Assembly: GCF_907165205.1 (NCBI RefSeq)
Contig: NC_058193.1
Coordinates: forward strand, 13,127,544-13,191,543
Length of the DNA: 64,000 bases
Origin: Coccinella septempunctata
Taxonomy: Eukaryota > Arthropoda > Insecta > Coleoptera > Coccinellidae
Direction: 5' to 3'
The position numbers and the translations under genes were made by a program. Position 1 is the first letter of the stretch. Every line of letters starts with the position of its first letter. Below, piece by piece: positions 33,489 through 42,400 of the stretch. Below the pieces are notes generated by a model. It saw only the letters and a list, made by a program, of their open reading frames with translations, had not been told where the DNA came from and searched no databases.

Positions 33489-34252
33489 ATTGTCCATGCC
33501 TGAGTCATTTGACTCCCGCAATGTCATTAACTCATGTAATACTTCGCCCTGTGAAAATAAAATATTGCCTATGTCGACTTGATGATCTGGAGTTATATTA
33601 ACAAAGTTTCTGGGCTTACTTAACCTGTATACTTCAGAGAAGAAAGATCCAAAAAATTCAGCTATTTTTTTTGAATCATCTGAAATTTCACTTTCAAAAT
33701 ACATAGTATTGGGAAAACCCTTGTTTACCTTAGAATCATTGACAAATCTCCAAAAGAACTTAGGATCGCTCTCAATAGAATCTTCGATTGAACTTATGTA
33801 CTCACGATAACAACTCTCAGATTCAATCTTACATTGGTTTCTTAGTTCAGCAAATTCAAGGTAATCAATTCTGCTATTAGACTTCTTGAATAATTTGTGT
33901 GCAGCTTTTTTGGAATAAATGAGACCTTTTAGACGTGGCGAGAACCAATGTGGGAAGTTTGTAATGAACCCCAGTTTTCCGAGGAAAATTGAAGTTCATC
34001 TTAGTGAATTTTTTCGTTTTAAATTTCCGTCTTTGAAAATATTTTAATTCTCGAATATTCCGTACGTTCATTCCGACAGGCGGAGTAAATGTAAAAAACC
34101 GCTTATCTGTATTTTACGTTGTTTTTCTTACATGCCGCTGAAGATTTCAACGTTTTTCATCTGTTGATATGCGATAAACCGGAGCTGACGACGTTTTTCA
34201 GTCTTGCCGCATTCTGGAATTTTCAGATTTTTACCGTGGGAGGGGATATGCC

Positions 34253-34260
34253 TATAAAAG
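34253..34260 (+). promoter_or_regulatory. LTR TATA box
   Basis: TATAAAAG, with TCAC about 31 bases downstream (near 34283) as a plausible initiator. U3 would then be about 320 bp, and the three hairpins would lie in the transcribed region. The second LTR has the same site at 44440-44447. Confidence 0.6.
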
Positions 34261-34663
34261 CAAATTTTCCCCCGCGACGGTCACTTTTCGACTTTTCGAC
34301 TGTTACTTCAGTTCGTCGGCTGACTTTAGAATTTTACTTCAGTGCTTTCCTTTCGCTTGAGTATTATTTCGCTTTCTAACGTGGTTTCTAACTTCTAGTA
34401 TAAATTCAGTTGATTTTCCGTAGTACTTTCGCCGTTGAGAATAATCATTTTGTGTTATTTGCATCAGTGCTTAGAATTAATTTTTTAGTTTTTCTTTTTA
34501 AATCCTTTGAGTTTCGAGTGCTTGAAACAAAGGAGGTAGGTCCCCGTCTGTACCGTTCAGTTTCTTTGTTAGACCTACGCCGTTACTTCTTTAACTTTGA
34601 CACTGCTGTACTGTATCGTTTCCTGTTGTATTTTATCGTTCTTTACCCTGTTTCGCGAGTCTG

Positions 34664-34921
34664 ACTTTTCCCTTCGCTATCAGTCATGGCGTGTTAACCC
34701 TTGGGGTACTGAAGGGAAAGTTCCGTCAACCCCCCTGTCCGCGTCATAAGTGTTAAATCCGAAATCTCTTCTTTTCTGTCAGTCATGGCGTGTTAACCCT
34801 TGGGGCAGAGAATAAGAGATACCGCAAGTAGTCAGTGAAATCCCGTAGTTGCGCTAAAAATAGACATTTTCTTCGCTGTCAGTCATGGCGTGTTAACCCT
34901 TGGGGCAGCGAATAAAAGTCT
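34664..34921 (+). ncRNA. Three tandem covarying hairpins in the LTR
   Basis: Hairpins at 34664-34721, 34764-34820 and 34862-34921, spaced about 99 bp. Each has the same 27-nt apical segment (34680-34706, 34779-34805, 34879-34905; core CATGGCGTGTTAACCCTTGG). The stems differ but pair: ACTTTTCCC/GGGAAAGT, ATCTCTT/AAGAGAT and AGACATTTT/AAAAGTCT for the lower stems; TTCGCTA/TACTGAA, TTTTCTG/CAGAGAA and TTCGCTG/CAGCGAA for the upper ones. Changes on both sides that keep pairing argue for selected RNA structure. AATAAA (34911-34916) sits in the 3' strand of the third hairpin. Copies in the 3' LTR at 44851-45108. Role unknown. Confidence 0.75.
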
Positions 34922-35181
34922 CGAACAGATCCGCCCTTATTGTGTTTCATTCCCGGAGAAATACAACTACACACCGATACCGTATAGCAAGTCCTTAGCA
35001 TTCGTCAGTTCTGGTTGGCGCATTTTTATTGAACCGTTAATTTTTCACTACACCCGGTATAAATTTCATAAAGTGCTCGTGACCGGATAAGATTTCCCGA
35101 ATGTATTTTCACTGATAGAATCACTCATATTTTATATCACACATATCTCCCTTTGACATGTGATTAGTTTCCGAAGTTGTG

Positions 35182-35187
35182 AATAAA
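35182..35187 (+). promoter_or_regulatory. Candidate LTR poly(A) signal
   Basis: AATAAA in GTGAATAAACATTTAC, downstream of the hairpins. The alternative is AATAAA at 34911-34916 inside hairpin 3. Which one is used fixes the end of R. Confidence 0.45.
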
Positions 35188-35354
35188 CATTTACATAGTT
35201 CGATTTTGACTTCTTCGTTGTCGCTACTACCCTAGACAACATCGAGCTCTGTCTCTGGCTAGCAGCTACCCTGGTAGGTTTGCTATTCTTCCTATTGAAA
35301 AGAATAGCTGGCGCTCGAGATTAAGGCTTCTCCGAGAAACGCACGTTACAAAAA

Positions 35355-35372
35355 TGGCGCCCGAGCAGGGAC
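35355..35372 (+). promoter_or_regulatory. Gypsy primer-binding site, tRNA-Lys type
   Basis: TGGCGCCCGAGCAGGGAC begins four bases after the 5' LTR. It closely resembles the sites used by Lys-tRNA-primed retroelements and would prime minus-strand DNA synthesis. Confidence 0.8.
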
Positions 35373-36403
35373 AGTGCAAAATCCAGTAGGAAACAACAGA
35401 GGTGAGAAACATTAACCGGACAGTGAGTGAATTCCCGAAACAGTGAGTAAAACCTAAGAACAGTGAGTAACTATTTCTTGAACCGAGAACTGTGAAAAAT
35501 AAACTTGAACTGTGTTTTATTACCTGCCACTCTGTATTGAACTGTTATACTGTGAATTGAATTGGACTATATTCTGAAAATTTTCCTATTGTTGAAACCT
35601 ATTGGAAATAATTTAATTAATTTGTGATTATTCCTTTTGCCGATTACTTTATCGAGTTATTGAAAACTGAACTGTTGTTGCGCCGTTATATCAGTGAAAA
35701 TTATTTCCGACTTCTTATTATTTCTGATTTATTGAATTGAACTGTTTTAATTTCGTATTGAAGGTGAGTGAATTTCCGAACATTGAAAATTTATTGTCAC
35801 AATTGGTAAATTTCAATAGGTTTGATTTACCTATCAGTTAATAGTGAATCACCTATTACCCTATTGATAACTTGTCTACCGGCTTTCATTTTCTTTTGAC
35901 CTGTACTGTTGAAACTTACCAATTATTGCTGATTTTTCTGAAACCTATTGCGATTTATTTTCCGAATATTGAACTTGAAAAACTGTTTGGAAATTAACCT
36001 GTGCGTTCTGGTGCGGTTCGAATTTCGGGAAATTTTCCGGACCATACGAAACGACTTGCGAGTGAGTGCGGTATTCCGCGAATATTTTCGGACTTTAGTG
36101 GGACTGATTGAAATTTTTTTTCGAGTAACGTCGGACTTGTAAAATTTTTAGTGTGATACATCGGGACTTAGATTATTTTAGTGCGCCGGTACTTGAACTT
36201 AGACTTTTTTTCTGATACACCGGAACTTAGACTTTATTTTTTTTTTTTTTTTTGGGGTTACACCGATACCCACTTTGAACTTAAGTGAGTAGGTTAGCTA
36301 ACGATTAACTTACCGGGTTGGACTTAGAACTTAAACAGATTGTGAAAGACATACCGAGTGTGAAAGATTGGTGCGTTCCGAATCGGACTTAGTTGAAGAT
36401 AAT
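35373..36403 (+). other. Gypsy leader with candidate splice donors
   Basis: About 1 kb without a coding frame. CAGAG|GTGAGA at 35401/35402 and AAG|GTGAGT at 35763/35764 fit the 5' splice-site consensus. CAGTGAGT recurs three times (35423-35470). A T-run lies at about 36237-36254. A donor here would allow spliced mRNAs for the genes after pol; packaging signals would also be expected here. Confidence 0.5.
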
Positions 36404-37186
36404 ATGTCGAACATGGATGTGAACCGGTTACTCAGTGATGAACTTACATACGAATTACAACTGAGAGGACAATCGATACCGGGTACTGTGATGACTAAAC
36501 GGAGTCTACTACGACAAGTGCTTCAGTCTAATGAACCTCTATTACCCCCAACATCATTGAATCCCGCCTCCGAGATTGAGATTTGCCAAAATAAACTCAC
36601 CGATTTGGTGGAATCCCTTCAAAACTTCAATCATGAGAATGCAGCTAACGAATTTTCGCGAATTTACACCCGATTGATACACATACAAGGAAGGCTGGAC
36701 TTTATTGTTACTGCAGACACAGCACAGTTACAACTAGTTGGACAAATGAAGGCAACTACAGCTAAGGCGTTGGAGACACTGGAGGAGCTACGTCAGAAGA
36801 GTAATCGTGAACAGCGGCAGCCATCTAACCGACATCAGAGGTCTCTCTTAGATGTGGAGGTGCCCAGGTCACCTGGTGTGTCACCGATCCAACCGGAACG
36901 GATTTCAGGGCTCCGAGAGCCAGCGCTTATCGACTTGGGAGATGGTGTCGATCCTCCTGTAGCGGTCGATGTCTCACATACTGGAACACCTGTAAGGAAT
37001 CCAACATTAGAAGAGGTCATGAAAGAGACAAGACAGACATGTACAGCGTTACTGCGACAGTTACCAGCGATACCTCTCACGCAGTCACAGGACTGTAGAA
37101 CAACAACACCTGAGGGTCTGACACAGGGTAGATGGATTAATTCTACCCGAAGGGTGTCTTTTCCACACTACCTGCACCGTGGATAA
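36404..37186 (+). CDS. gag: Gag, N-terminal and central part (frame broken at 3' end)
   Basis: ATG at 36404 (the frame is open upstream but has no earlier ATG) opens 260 codons. The N-terminus DELTYELQLRGQSIPG followed by KRSLLRQVLQ resembles the SAP-like start seen in some insect retrotransposon Gags. A helical region (LVESLQNFNHENAANEFSRI) and a Ser/Pro-rich linker follow. It would form the particle. The stop at 37184-37186 precedes the nucleocapsid, which lies in the -1 frame from about 37141. I find no slippery heptamer at the overlap, so a 1-base indel near the TTTT at 37159-37162 is more likely than programmed shifting. It could also be an assembly error. Confidence 0.8.
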   Translation: MSNMDVNRLLSDELTYELQLRGQSIPGTVMTKRSLLRQVLQSNEPLLPPTSLNPASEIEICQNKLTDLVESLQNFNHENAANEFSRIYTRLIHIQGRLDFIVTADTAQLQLVGQMKATTAKALETLEELRQKSNREQRQPSNRHQRSLLDVEVPRSPGVSPIQPERISGLREPALIDLGDGVDPPVAVDVSHTGTPVRNPTLEEVMKETRQTCTALLRQLPAIPLTQSQDCRTTTPEGLTQGRWINSTRRVSFPHYLHRG

Positions 37187-37815
37187 GTCCTGACCGACCA
37201 ATTGTCACTACACCTGCCAGATCAGAACCGGAGTCCCGATCAACAATACCAACTATCCCGGTACACAAATGGAACAAGGGAAAAGTTTTTGAACTGGTCC
37301 AGTGGCAGATGAGCCAGTACACCCGGCCACCCTCAAAACCAGGTTTCGTGGAGGAACCTCACCTAACGTACACTCCCCGCCAACTGAACCGATATCAGGC
37401 GAGTTTTTCTGTGGATACCGGAGAACAGGTGCAGACAACTGATCATAGGAAATCGATCCCGCCGACACCAGCCGACCAGGCACGACTTTCTCCGCAGGGG
37501 GAAAGCCGTCCAAAGTCACACCGATCCAGAGAGTCAATAGTCCGGCAACAGGAATCACACCGTCCAACTTCTGGAGACAGGTCCGAGGGTAGATCCGGAA
37601 ATTCAACACCGCCACCCCGTCGTCGAGCCGAAAATAACCACGCTGACCGGACCCAATCATCATCAGGGAGGAGAGTGTCCTTCCAGACACAGTGTTTCCG
37701 ATGTGGTGGATATGGCCACATGCGTCGAGAATGTCGCAGGCCACCGAAAATCTTCTGTTCTCGATGTCAGAGGGAGAACATTCTATCACGGGACTGCCCG
37801 TGTTCGGAAAACTGA
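37141..37815 (+). CDS. gag: Gag C-terminus with zinc-knuckle nucleocapsid
   Basis: Open from 37141 in the -1 frame relative to the preceding part, ending TGA 37813-37815. Ser/Arg/Pro-rich sequence leads to CFRCGGYGHMRREC (CX2CX4HX4C) and a second cysteine cluster, FCSRC...RDCPC. This is a nucleocapsid that binds RNA and promotes packaging. It overlaps pol, which is one frame back (-1) and open from 37647. The nearest slip-like sequence is GGAAAAC at 37806-37812, next to the stop, but it is not a canonical heptamer. The cysteine layout is repeated in the ORF at 42438-43211. Confidence 0.85.
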   Translation, partial: FYPKGVFSTLPAPWISPDRPIVTTPARSEPESRSTIPTIPVHKWNKGKVFELVQWQMSQYTRPPSKPGFVEEPHLTYTPRQLNRYQASFSVDTGEQVQTTDHRKSIPPTPADQARLSPQGESRPKSHRSRESIVRQQESHRPTSGDRSEGRSGNSTPPPRRRAENNHADRTQSSSGRRVSFQTQCFRCGGYGHMRRECRRPPKIFCSRCQRENILSRDCPCSEN

Positions 37816-40800
37816 AGGGGAGATTGGAGACGGAGTCGACCACATCTCCCGGAATCTTGACTCCACTGACGCCGATCACCTGTAATGATAACCGACCGTT
37901 AATAGAGGTCAAAATAGCCGGCGAACACTTCCGAGCACTGATAGATACAGGAGCGACCAGGAGTTTTTGCAGTCAGGCCGTATCCGATCAGTGTGAAAGT
38001 AAGGGAATCACAGGACAAACAATGCACAACAGTTTTGCAGTAATAGCGAACGGAAAAACCACCGTCACGCCGAAACTGTACACCACCACCGTGCAAATTT
38101 CCGACTACACACTGCCTGATTTGAAATTCTTACTGGTGCCAAGCTTACCGGTAGACATTATTCTGGGGATGGATGTTCTGTCGACTTTCAAGTTTTCCGT
38201 GAATCTTAGTACCGCCGAGTGCTTCCTGGAAGGCCGACTGATCTCGAAACCGATGACTCCCGTCGAAACCACCGCAGAAGTTCACACCGCCGAAGAACAC
38301 CTATTGGAACTGACAGAATCTCAGAAACAAGAACTGGAGGCATTTCTGACCGAGAAATTAAAGAAGTTCGAAGACCTGTATGGTACAACCGACCTGATTG
38401 AACACAAGATCAAACTGAAACCGGGCACCGAACCAATCAAACAACGGTACCGACCCCTAAATCCGAAAATGCAGGAGATCTTCAATCAGGAAGTGGACCG
38501 TATGTTGGCTGAGGGAGTGATTGAACCCTCCAAGTCACCGTGGAGTTCACCTGTTGTATTGGTCAAGAAGAAAGACGGAAAGTACCGTTTCTGCATCGAC
38601 TTCCGTGCTGTTAACCAAGTGTCTGTGAAAGATGCATACCCGTTGCCGTACATTTCTGGGATTCTGGACAAACTCCGAAAAGCGAAGTACATCTCCACAC
38701 TGGACCTGAAACAAGGATACTGGCAGATACCATTAGCAAAGGAGAGCCGTCCGATTACTGCATTTACCGTCCCCGGAAGAGGTCTGTTCCAATTCACCGT
38801 GATGCCGTTCGGTTTACATGCAAGCCCAGCCACCTTCCAGAGGTTCCTAGACACCGTCATTGGCCCAGAAATGGAACCGGAAGCGTTCGCTTACCTGGAC
38901 GATATAGTTGTCCTGGGGGAAACTTTCGAGGAGCACCTGGAGAACTTGAGAGAAGTATTCCGACGGTTGAGAGAAGCCAATCTTCGTCTCAACCCCGACA
39001 AGTGTGACTTTGTGCGAAAATCCCTCAAATACCTTGGACATGTCGTCACCTCCGATGGCATCTGTACCGATCCCGACAAAGTGTCTTCGATAGTGTCTTT
39101 ACCAATACCGAAAACCGTCCGAGAACTTCGTCGATTCCTTGGAGTTGCCAGCTGGTACCGTCGTTTCATAGAGAACTTCTCCGATTTAGTTTCTCCGTTG
39201 ACTCGATTACTGCAGAAGAAACACCGTTGGAAATGGGGAGAAGACCAGCAGAAGGCCTTCGAGCTTCTGAAACAAAAACTCACAGAATCTCCGATACTGG
39301 CTTGTCCAGACTTCACCCAACCGTTCGTTCTGCAAACTGACGCCAGTGACATGGGCCTTGGAGGTGCCCTAACACAAGTGATCGATGGAGAGGAGAGAGT
39401 AATCGCCTATGTGAGCCGAACATTAAACCCCGCAGAGAAAAATTACTCCGTCTCAGAAAAAGAATGTCTCGCCATAGTATTTTCCATAGAGAAACTGCGA
39501 CCGTACCTAGAAGGATTCCATTTCACAGTAATTTCCGATCACATGAGTCTGAGATGGCTTAACTCCATCAAGTCACCGTCCGGAAGAATTGCTCGATGGG
39601 CCGTCTTCCTTCAGCAATTCGACTTCGAAGTCCAGTACCGTAAAGGATCGATGAACAAATTAGCCGACAGCCTGTCCCGAAACCCGTTGCCGTCCCTGGA
39701 TTCCGTATGTTTATCCGAGATAGAAACAACCCAGTGCAAATGGTACAACAAAAAGTTACAGGAGGTGGAAAAAGACCCAGCAAATTTTCCTGACTACGCC
39801 GTTGAAAATGGAAAACTGTTGCGACATTTCTGGGACTCATCCGACTTCACAGAAGATGGAACCGGCCAACCCTGGAAACTCTGTGTACCATCCGAACAGC
39901 GAACAGAAGTACTGCAGGAAAACCACGACTCAGAACTAGCAGGTCACATGGGGATTGCTAAGACGATTGCACGGATAGCCAGAAATTATTACTGGCCAGG
40001 GATGTTTAGAGACATTGCGAAATACGTGAGGAACTGCACATCGTGCCAAAAGTACAAAGTTTCACAACAGAAAACCCCTGGTAAGATGCAACCACACCGA
40101 ATGGCGGATGCGCCGTTCAAAGAAGTATCCACGGACATAGTTGGACCATTGCCACGGTCAAAAAAGGGAAACTCCTACATCGTGGTAATGCAAGACCGGT
40201 TCACAAAGTGGGTAGAGTGTCGTCCGTTGCGGAAAGCCACCGCCAAAACTGTTTATTCGGCCCTCTACGAACAAGTCATACTGAAATACGGTTGCCCAAA
40301 AATAGTAATATCCGACAATGGAGTACAATTTGACAGCAGACTATTCAAGAACAGTCTCCGAGAGCTGAACATCGCTCACCGTTTCACACCACCGTATACT
40401 CCTCAATGCAACCCTGTAGAAAGAGCTAACCGTACCCTAAAGACAATGATAGCACAGTTTTGTGAAGCCGATCAACGAACCTGGGATGAAAAGATAGGAG
40501 AGTTAACGTTTGCCATCAACACCGCTAAACAGGAGTCTACTGGATTTACACCGGCATTTTTAAATTATGGAAGGGAACTAGAAGTCCCGAGGGCGATTTA
40601 TTCGACAAACCCCCACAATGAAGAAATGAACGGAGAATCCAACCGTACAGAAGAAGAAAATAGAGATATGACTTACCGTACTCAACAGATCAAACATCTC
40701 CAGGAGGCTTATGAGTTCGTCCGTACTAAATTATACCGTGCGTTCCAACAACAGGCTCACCACTACAATCTTCGACGAAGAGAAATCCGATACCATGTGG

Positions 40801-40994
40801 GAGATAAAGTTCTACGCCGGGACCGTCCTTTATCCTCTGCCGTTGACAGTTTCGCCGCCAAGTTGGCTCCGAAGTTTTCCGGACCGTTCACCGTTGTTAA
40901 AGTCGTTTCACCTGTCGTCTATGACCTGAAAGATACAGAGGGTAGAAAAATCACTAACATACACATTAAAGATTTAAAACCATTTCATGCATAA
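37692..40994 (+). CDS. pol: Pol: protease, reverse transcriptase, RNase H, integrase
   Basis: 1100 codons from the first ATG, but the frame is open from 37647 and is probably entered by -1 frameshifting from gag, so this ATG need not be used. Protease ALIDTGATRSFCS (Asp at about residue 85) and ILGMDVL; RT SPVVLVKKKDGKYRFCID, YLDD at about 401; RNase H QTDASDMGLGGAL at about 547; integrase HHCC (HMGIAKTI...NCTSCQ, about 750-790), then D,D,E core (STDIVGPL, ISDNGVQFD, NPVERANRTLK) and a KFSGPF segment like the GPY/F module. No internal stops; all named catalytic residues present. It cleaves Gag-Pol, copies RNA to DNA and integrates it. Confidence 0.95.
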   Translation: MFPMWWIWPHASRMSQATENLLFSMSEGEHSITGLPVFGKLKGRLETESTTSPGILTPLTPITCNDNRPLIEVKIAGEHFRALIDTGATRSFCSQAVSDQCESKGITGQTMHNSFAVIANGKTTVTPKLYTTTVQISDYTLPDLKFLLVPSLPVDIILGMDVLSTFKFSVNLSTAECFLEGRLISKPMTPVETTAEVHTAEEHLLELTESQKQELEAFLTEKLKKFEDLYGTTDLIEHKIKLKPGTEPIKQRYRPLNPKMQEIFNQEVDRMLAEGVIEPSKSPWSSPVVLVKKKDGKYRFCIDFRAVNQVSVKDAYPLPYISGILDKLRKAKYISTLDLKQGYWQIPLAKESRPITAFTVPGRGLFQFTVMPFGLHASPATFQRFLDTVIGPEMEPEAFAYLDDIVVLGETFEEHLENLREVFRRLREANLRLNPDKCDFVRKSLKYLGHVVTSDGICTDPDKVSSIVSLPIPKTVRELRRFLGVASWYRRFIENFSDLVSPLTRLLQKKHRWKWGEDQQKAFELLKQKLTESPILACPDFTQPFVLQTDASDMGLGGALTQVIDGEERVIAYVSRTLNPAEKNYSVSEKECLAIVFSIEKLRPYLEGFHFTVISDHMSLRWLNSIKSPSGRIARWAVFLQQFDFEVQYRKGSMNKLADSLSRNPLPSLDSVCLSEIETTQCKWYNKKLQEVEKDPANFPDYAVENGKLLRHFWDSSDFTEDGTGQPWKLCVPSEQRTEVLQENHDSELAGHMGIAKTIARIARNYYWPGMFRDIAKYVRNCTSCQKYKVSQQKTPGKMQPHRMADAPFKEVSTDIVGPLPRSKKGNSYIVVMQDRFTKWVECRPLRKATAKTVYSALYEQVILKYGCPKIVISDNGVQFDSRLFKNSLRELNIAHRFTPPYTPQCNPVERANRTLKTMIAQFCEADQRTWDEKIGELTFAINTAKQESTGFTPAFLNYGRELEVPRAIYSTNPHNEEMNGESNRTEEENRDMTYRTQQIKHLQEAYEFVRTKLYRAFQQQAHHYNLRRREIRYHVGDKVLRRDRPLSSAVDSFAAKLAPKFSGPFTVVKVVSPVVYDLKDTEGRKITNIHIKDLKPFHA

Positions 40995-41219
40995 TAATAT
41001 TATTGACATGATCCGTTAACCGTTCTAAAAGGAGGAAATCCGTTATTTTTTTTTTGTTACCGAATATATATTATTTTTCCGTCACCGAATATATATATGT
41101 ATATATTTTTTCCGTTACCGATTATATTATTATTTTCCGTTTACCTGTTGATCTGAATAACTGTAGTTGCTCGGCCAACCAGAACCAGTGTTCCGTAAGA
41201 CAAAAGGTGTCTAGTTCAC
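40995..41219 (+). other. Pol-kinase spacer with triplicated T-rich motif
   Basis: Within about 41040-41146, three imperfect copies of a unit CCGTTACCGAATATATA followed by a T-run (CCG...ACCGAATATATA...TTTTTCCG). It is U-rich in RNA and precedes the acceptor-like site at the kinase start, so it could act as a pyrimidine tract; that role is inference. Confidence 0.5.
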
Positions 41220-42299
41220 ATGTTTCAGATGGAACATTTACACCTGGGGGAGATCTTGGGAGAAGGCAGCTTTGGGCGTGTCTATAGAGGCCAACGACAC
41301 GGCCAAGCAGTGGCGGTGAAAAGGACTATGTTGACTCACCACGCCATCCAGGAAGTCGACATACTCAGGTCCCTAGAACATACAAATATAATACCCCTGC
41401 AAGAGGCCATCATAGAGGGAGACTACCTTTTTATGGTAATGCCTCTGTGCGACGAGGACCTAAATGCCTTCCTGCGTCGAGAAGGGCCGAGGAACCAGCC
41501 GTCTCGGTTCTTCCGCGTGATGCGGCAGTTAGCAGCAGCCGTGACGGAGTGTCATCGTCAGCAAATAGTACACCGAGACATCAAGCCAGCCAACATCTTA
41601 CGCCGCCGGGGCCGATTCCTGCTAGCAGATTTTGGGTTGGCCGAAACACTCACCACCGCCCGACCCCTGCTCACCGAGCCAGCAGGAACCATGGTGTACT
41701 GGGCACCGGAACAGCGCAGGCTAGAGCCGTATGACACGTCCGTCGACCTGTGGGCGTTGGGGTTAGTGGCCGTAGAGGTGGCGACCGGCCTACCGTGCCG
41801 TCAGGGTGAGGAGGAACAGCATTGGGCCTCATCCCTGGACGACAAATACCGTGCGGAGATGGAGCGGTTGAGATTCCCCGTCCGATGGTATATCGAAGGT
41901 TTGCTCCAGGATAACCCGTCCCACCGGAGACCTGCTGCACAGTGGGAGTGGCCTGGAACCGATACCGTCCTGCTAGTTGAAACCGTAGCTCAGCCACCCC
42001 CACTGATACCGGTGTCCACACTGAGACTAGCACCGCTTCCACCAATTGCTCCGTTAACGCCACCACCCCAACTGTCTCCCGTCCCACAGGAACCGCCAGC
42101 ACCAGGGAAGACACTGATTTTGCCGTCAAGAATAGCATCCAAAATCCAGGCTCAACCGAACCCCCGTCTGTGGTCACCCAGTCTTCGGACTGAGGTCATC
42201 GCCCTGATACCAACCACCGTCAAGGGCAAACGCCGGCTCCGGCTGAAGCTCAGGTTTCCCTCCGGCACTGCCCACCGTCTCTGGGTGCCAGTGGATTGA
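41220..42299 (+). CDS. Protein kinase encoded by the gypsy element, 359 aa, intact
   Basis: ATG at 41220; a second ATG at 41229 follows an AG splice-acceptor-like site and may be the real start. The kinase domain spans about residues 7-250 with all core elements: glycine loop GEGSFG (14-19), VAVK Lys34, likely helix-C Glu45, HRDIKPANIL (His118, Asp120, Lys122, Asn125), DFG (137-139), APE (162-164), DLWALG Asp176 and a late Arg near 236. HRDIKPxN favours Ser/Thr specificity. The tail (about 250-359) is Pro-rich then basic (KGKRRLRLKLRF). It lies between pol and the 3' LTR, where env sits in retrovirus-like elements. The CCG/ACCG-rich base use matches pol. Substrate unknown; kinase subfamily not assigned. 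Confidence 0.95.
   Translation: MFQMEHLHLGEILGEGSFGRVYRGQRHGQAVAVKRTMLTHHAIQEVDILRSLEHTNIIPLQEAIIEGDYLFMVMPLCDEDLNAFLRREGPRNQPSRFFRVMRQLAAAVTECHRQQIVHRDIKPANILRRRGRFLLADFGLAETLTTARPLLTEPAGTMVYWAPEQRRLEPYDTSVDLWALGLVAVEVATGLPCRQGEEEQHWASSLDDKYRAEMERLRFPVRWYIEGLLQDNPSHRRPAAQWEWPGTDTVLLVETVAQPPPLIPVSTLRLAPLPPIAPLTPPPQLSPVPQEPPAPGKTLILPSRIASKIQAQPNPRLWSPSLRTEVIALIPTTVKGKRRLRLKLRFPSGTAHRLWVPVD
41221..41228 (+). promoter_or_regulatory. Candidate splice acceptor at the kinase start
   Basis: TGTTTCAG ends immediately before ATG 41229. A message spliced here would begin the exon at that ATG and drop the first three codons. The upstream pyrimidine tract is weak near the site. Confidence 0.4.
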
Positions 42300-42400
42300 A
42301 ACCGTAAGAATTATCTTCCTGAAAAAAAAAAAAAGAGAAATTTGCGCCAGTCAAACCGTGTGTTCACCGTATAGAAATGAAAATACCAGGTAATAATGAT

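Larger units (their letters stand above)
31570..33959 (-). pseudogene. CR1-like LINE with PHD-like ORF1: RT part, left arm
   Basis: Minus-strand RT sequence continuing from 47443-45542 after the gypsy insertion. 33704-33462 is upstream of the RT, 33419-33087 the fingers (NFVIPIHKSGDVKNVKNYRPI, AEQHGFISKRS), 32959-32444 the palm and thumb (SGVGQGSPLSTLLFLCFIND, LLFADDLKLF) and 31760-31570 the C-terminus. Catalytic FADD is preserved. The gene is interrupted by a 69-bp insertion (33420-33488), a plus-strand LINE (31800-32470) and the gypsy element at 33960. Frame changes near 33060 and 33010 also disable it. Confidence 0.85.
33960..35350 (+). repeat. Gypsy 5' LTR
   Basis: 1391 bp, begins TGTAATGAACCCC and ends GCACGTTACA. 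It holds a TATA box (34253), three hairpins (34664-34921) and AATAAA signals (34911, 35182). The last 140 bp resemble the LTR-like blocks at the palindrome centre. Open frames inside it are identical in both LTRs but are not credible genes. Confidence 0.95.

Noticed and set aside
34119..35090. Three open frames of 66-86 codons in the gypsy LTR, repeated in the second LTR
   Set aside because: Low-complexity Phe/Leu-rich products of T-rich LTR sequence; the duplication only reflects the two LTRs.
35355..35372. tRNA gene remnant
   Set aside because: Only 18 bases complementary to a tRNA 3' end, placed just after an LTR: a primer-binding site, not a tRNA gene.
37806..37812. GGAAAAC as a proven -1 frameshift site
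   Set aside because: It does not meet the X XXY YYZ pattern in the gag frame, and I could not confirm a downstream structure. Mentioned only as the nearest candidate.
41220..42299. Kinase as an ordinary host gene
   Set aside because: It is bounded by pol and the 3' LTR inside a unit whose outer ends match an exact target duplication and an empty site in the other arm. The base use also matches the element.
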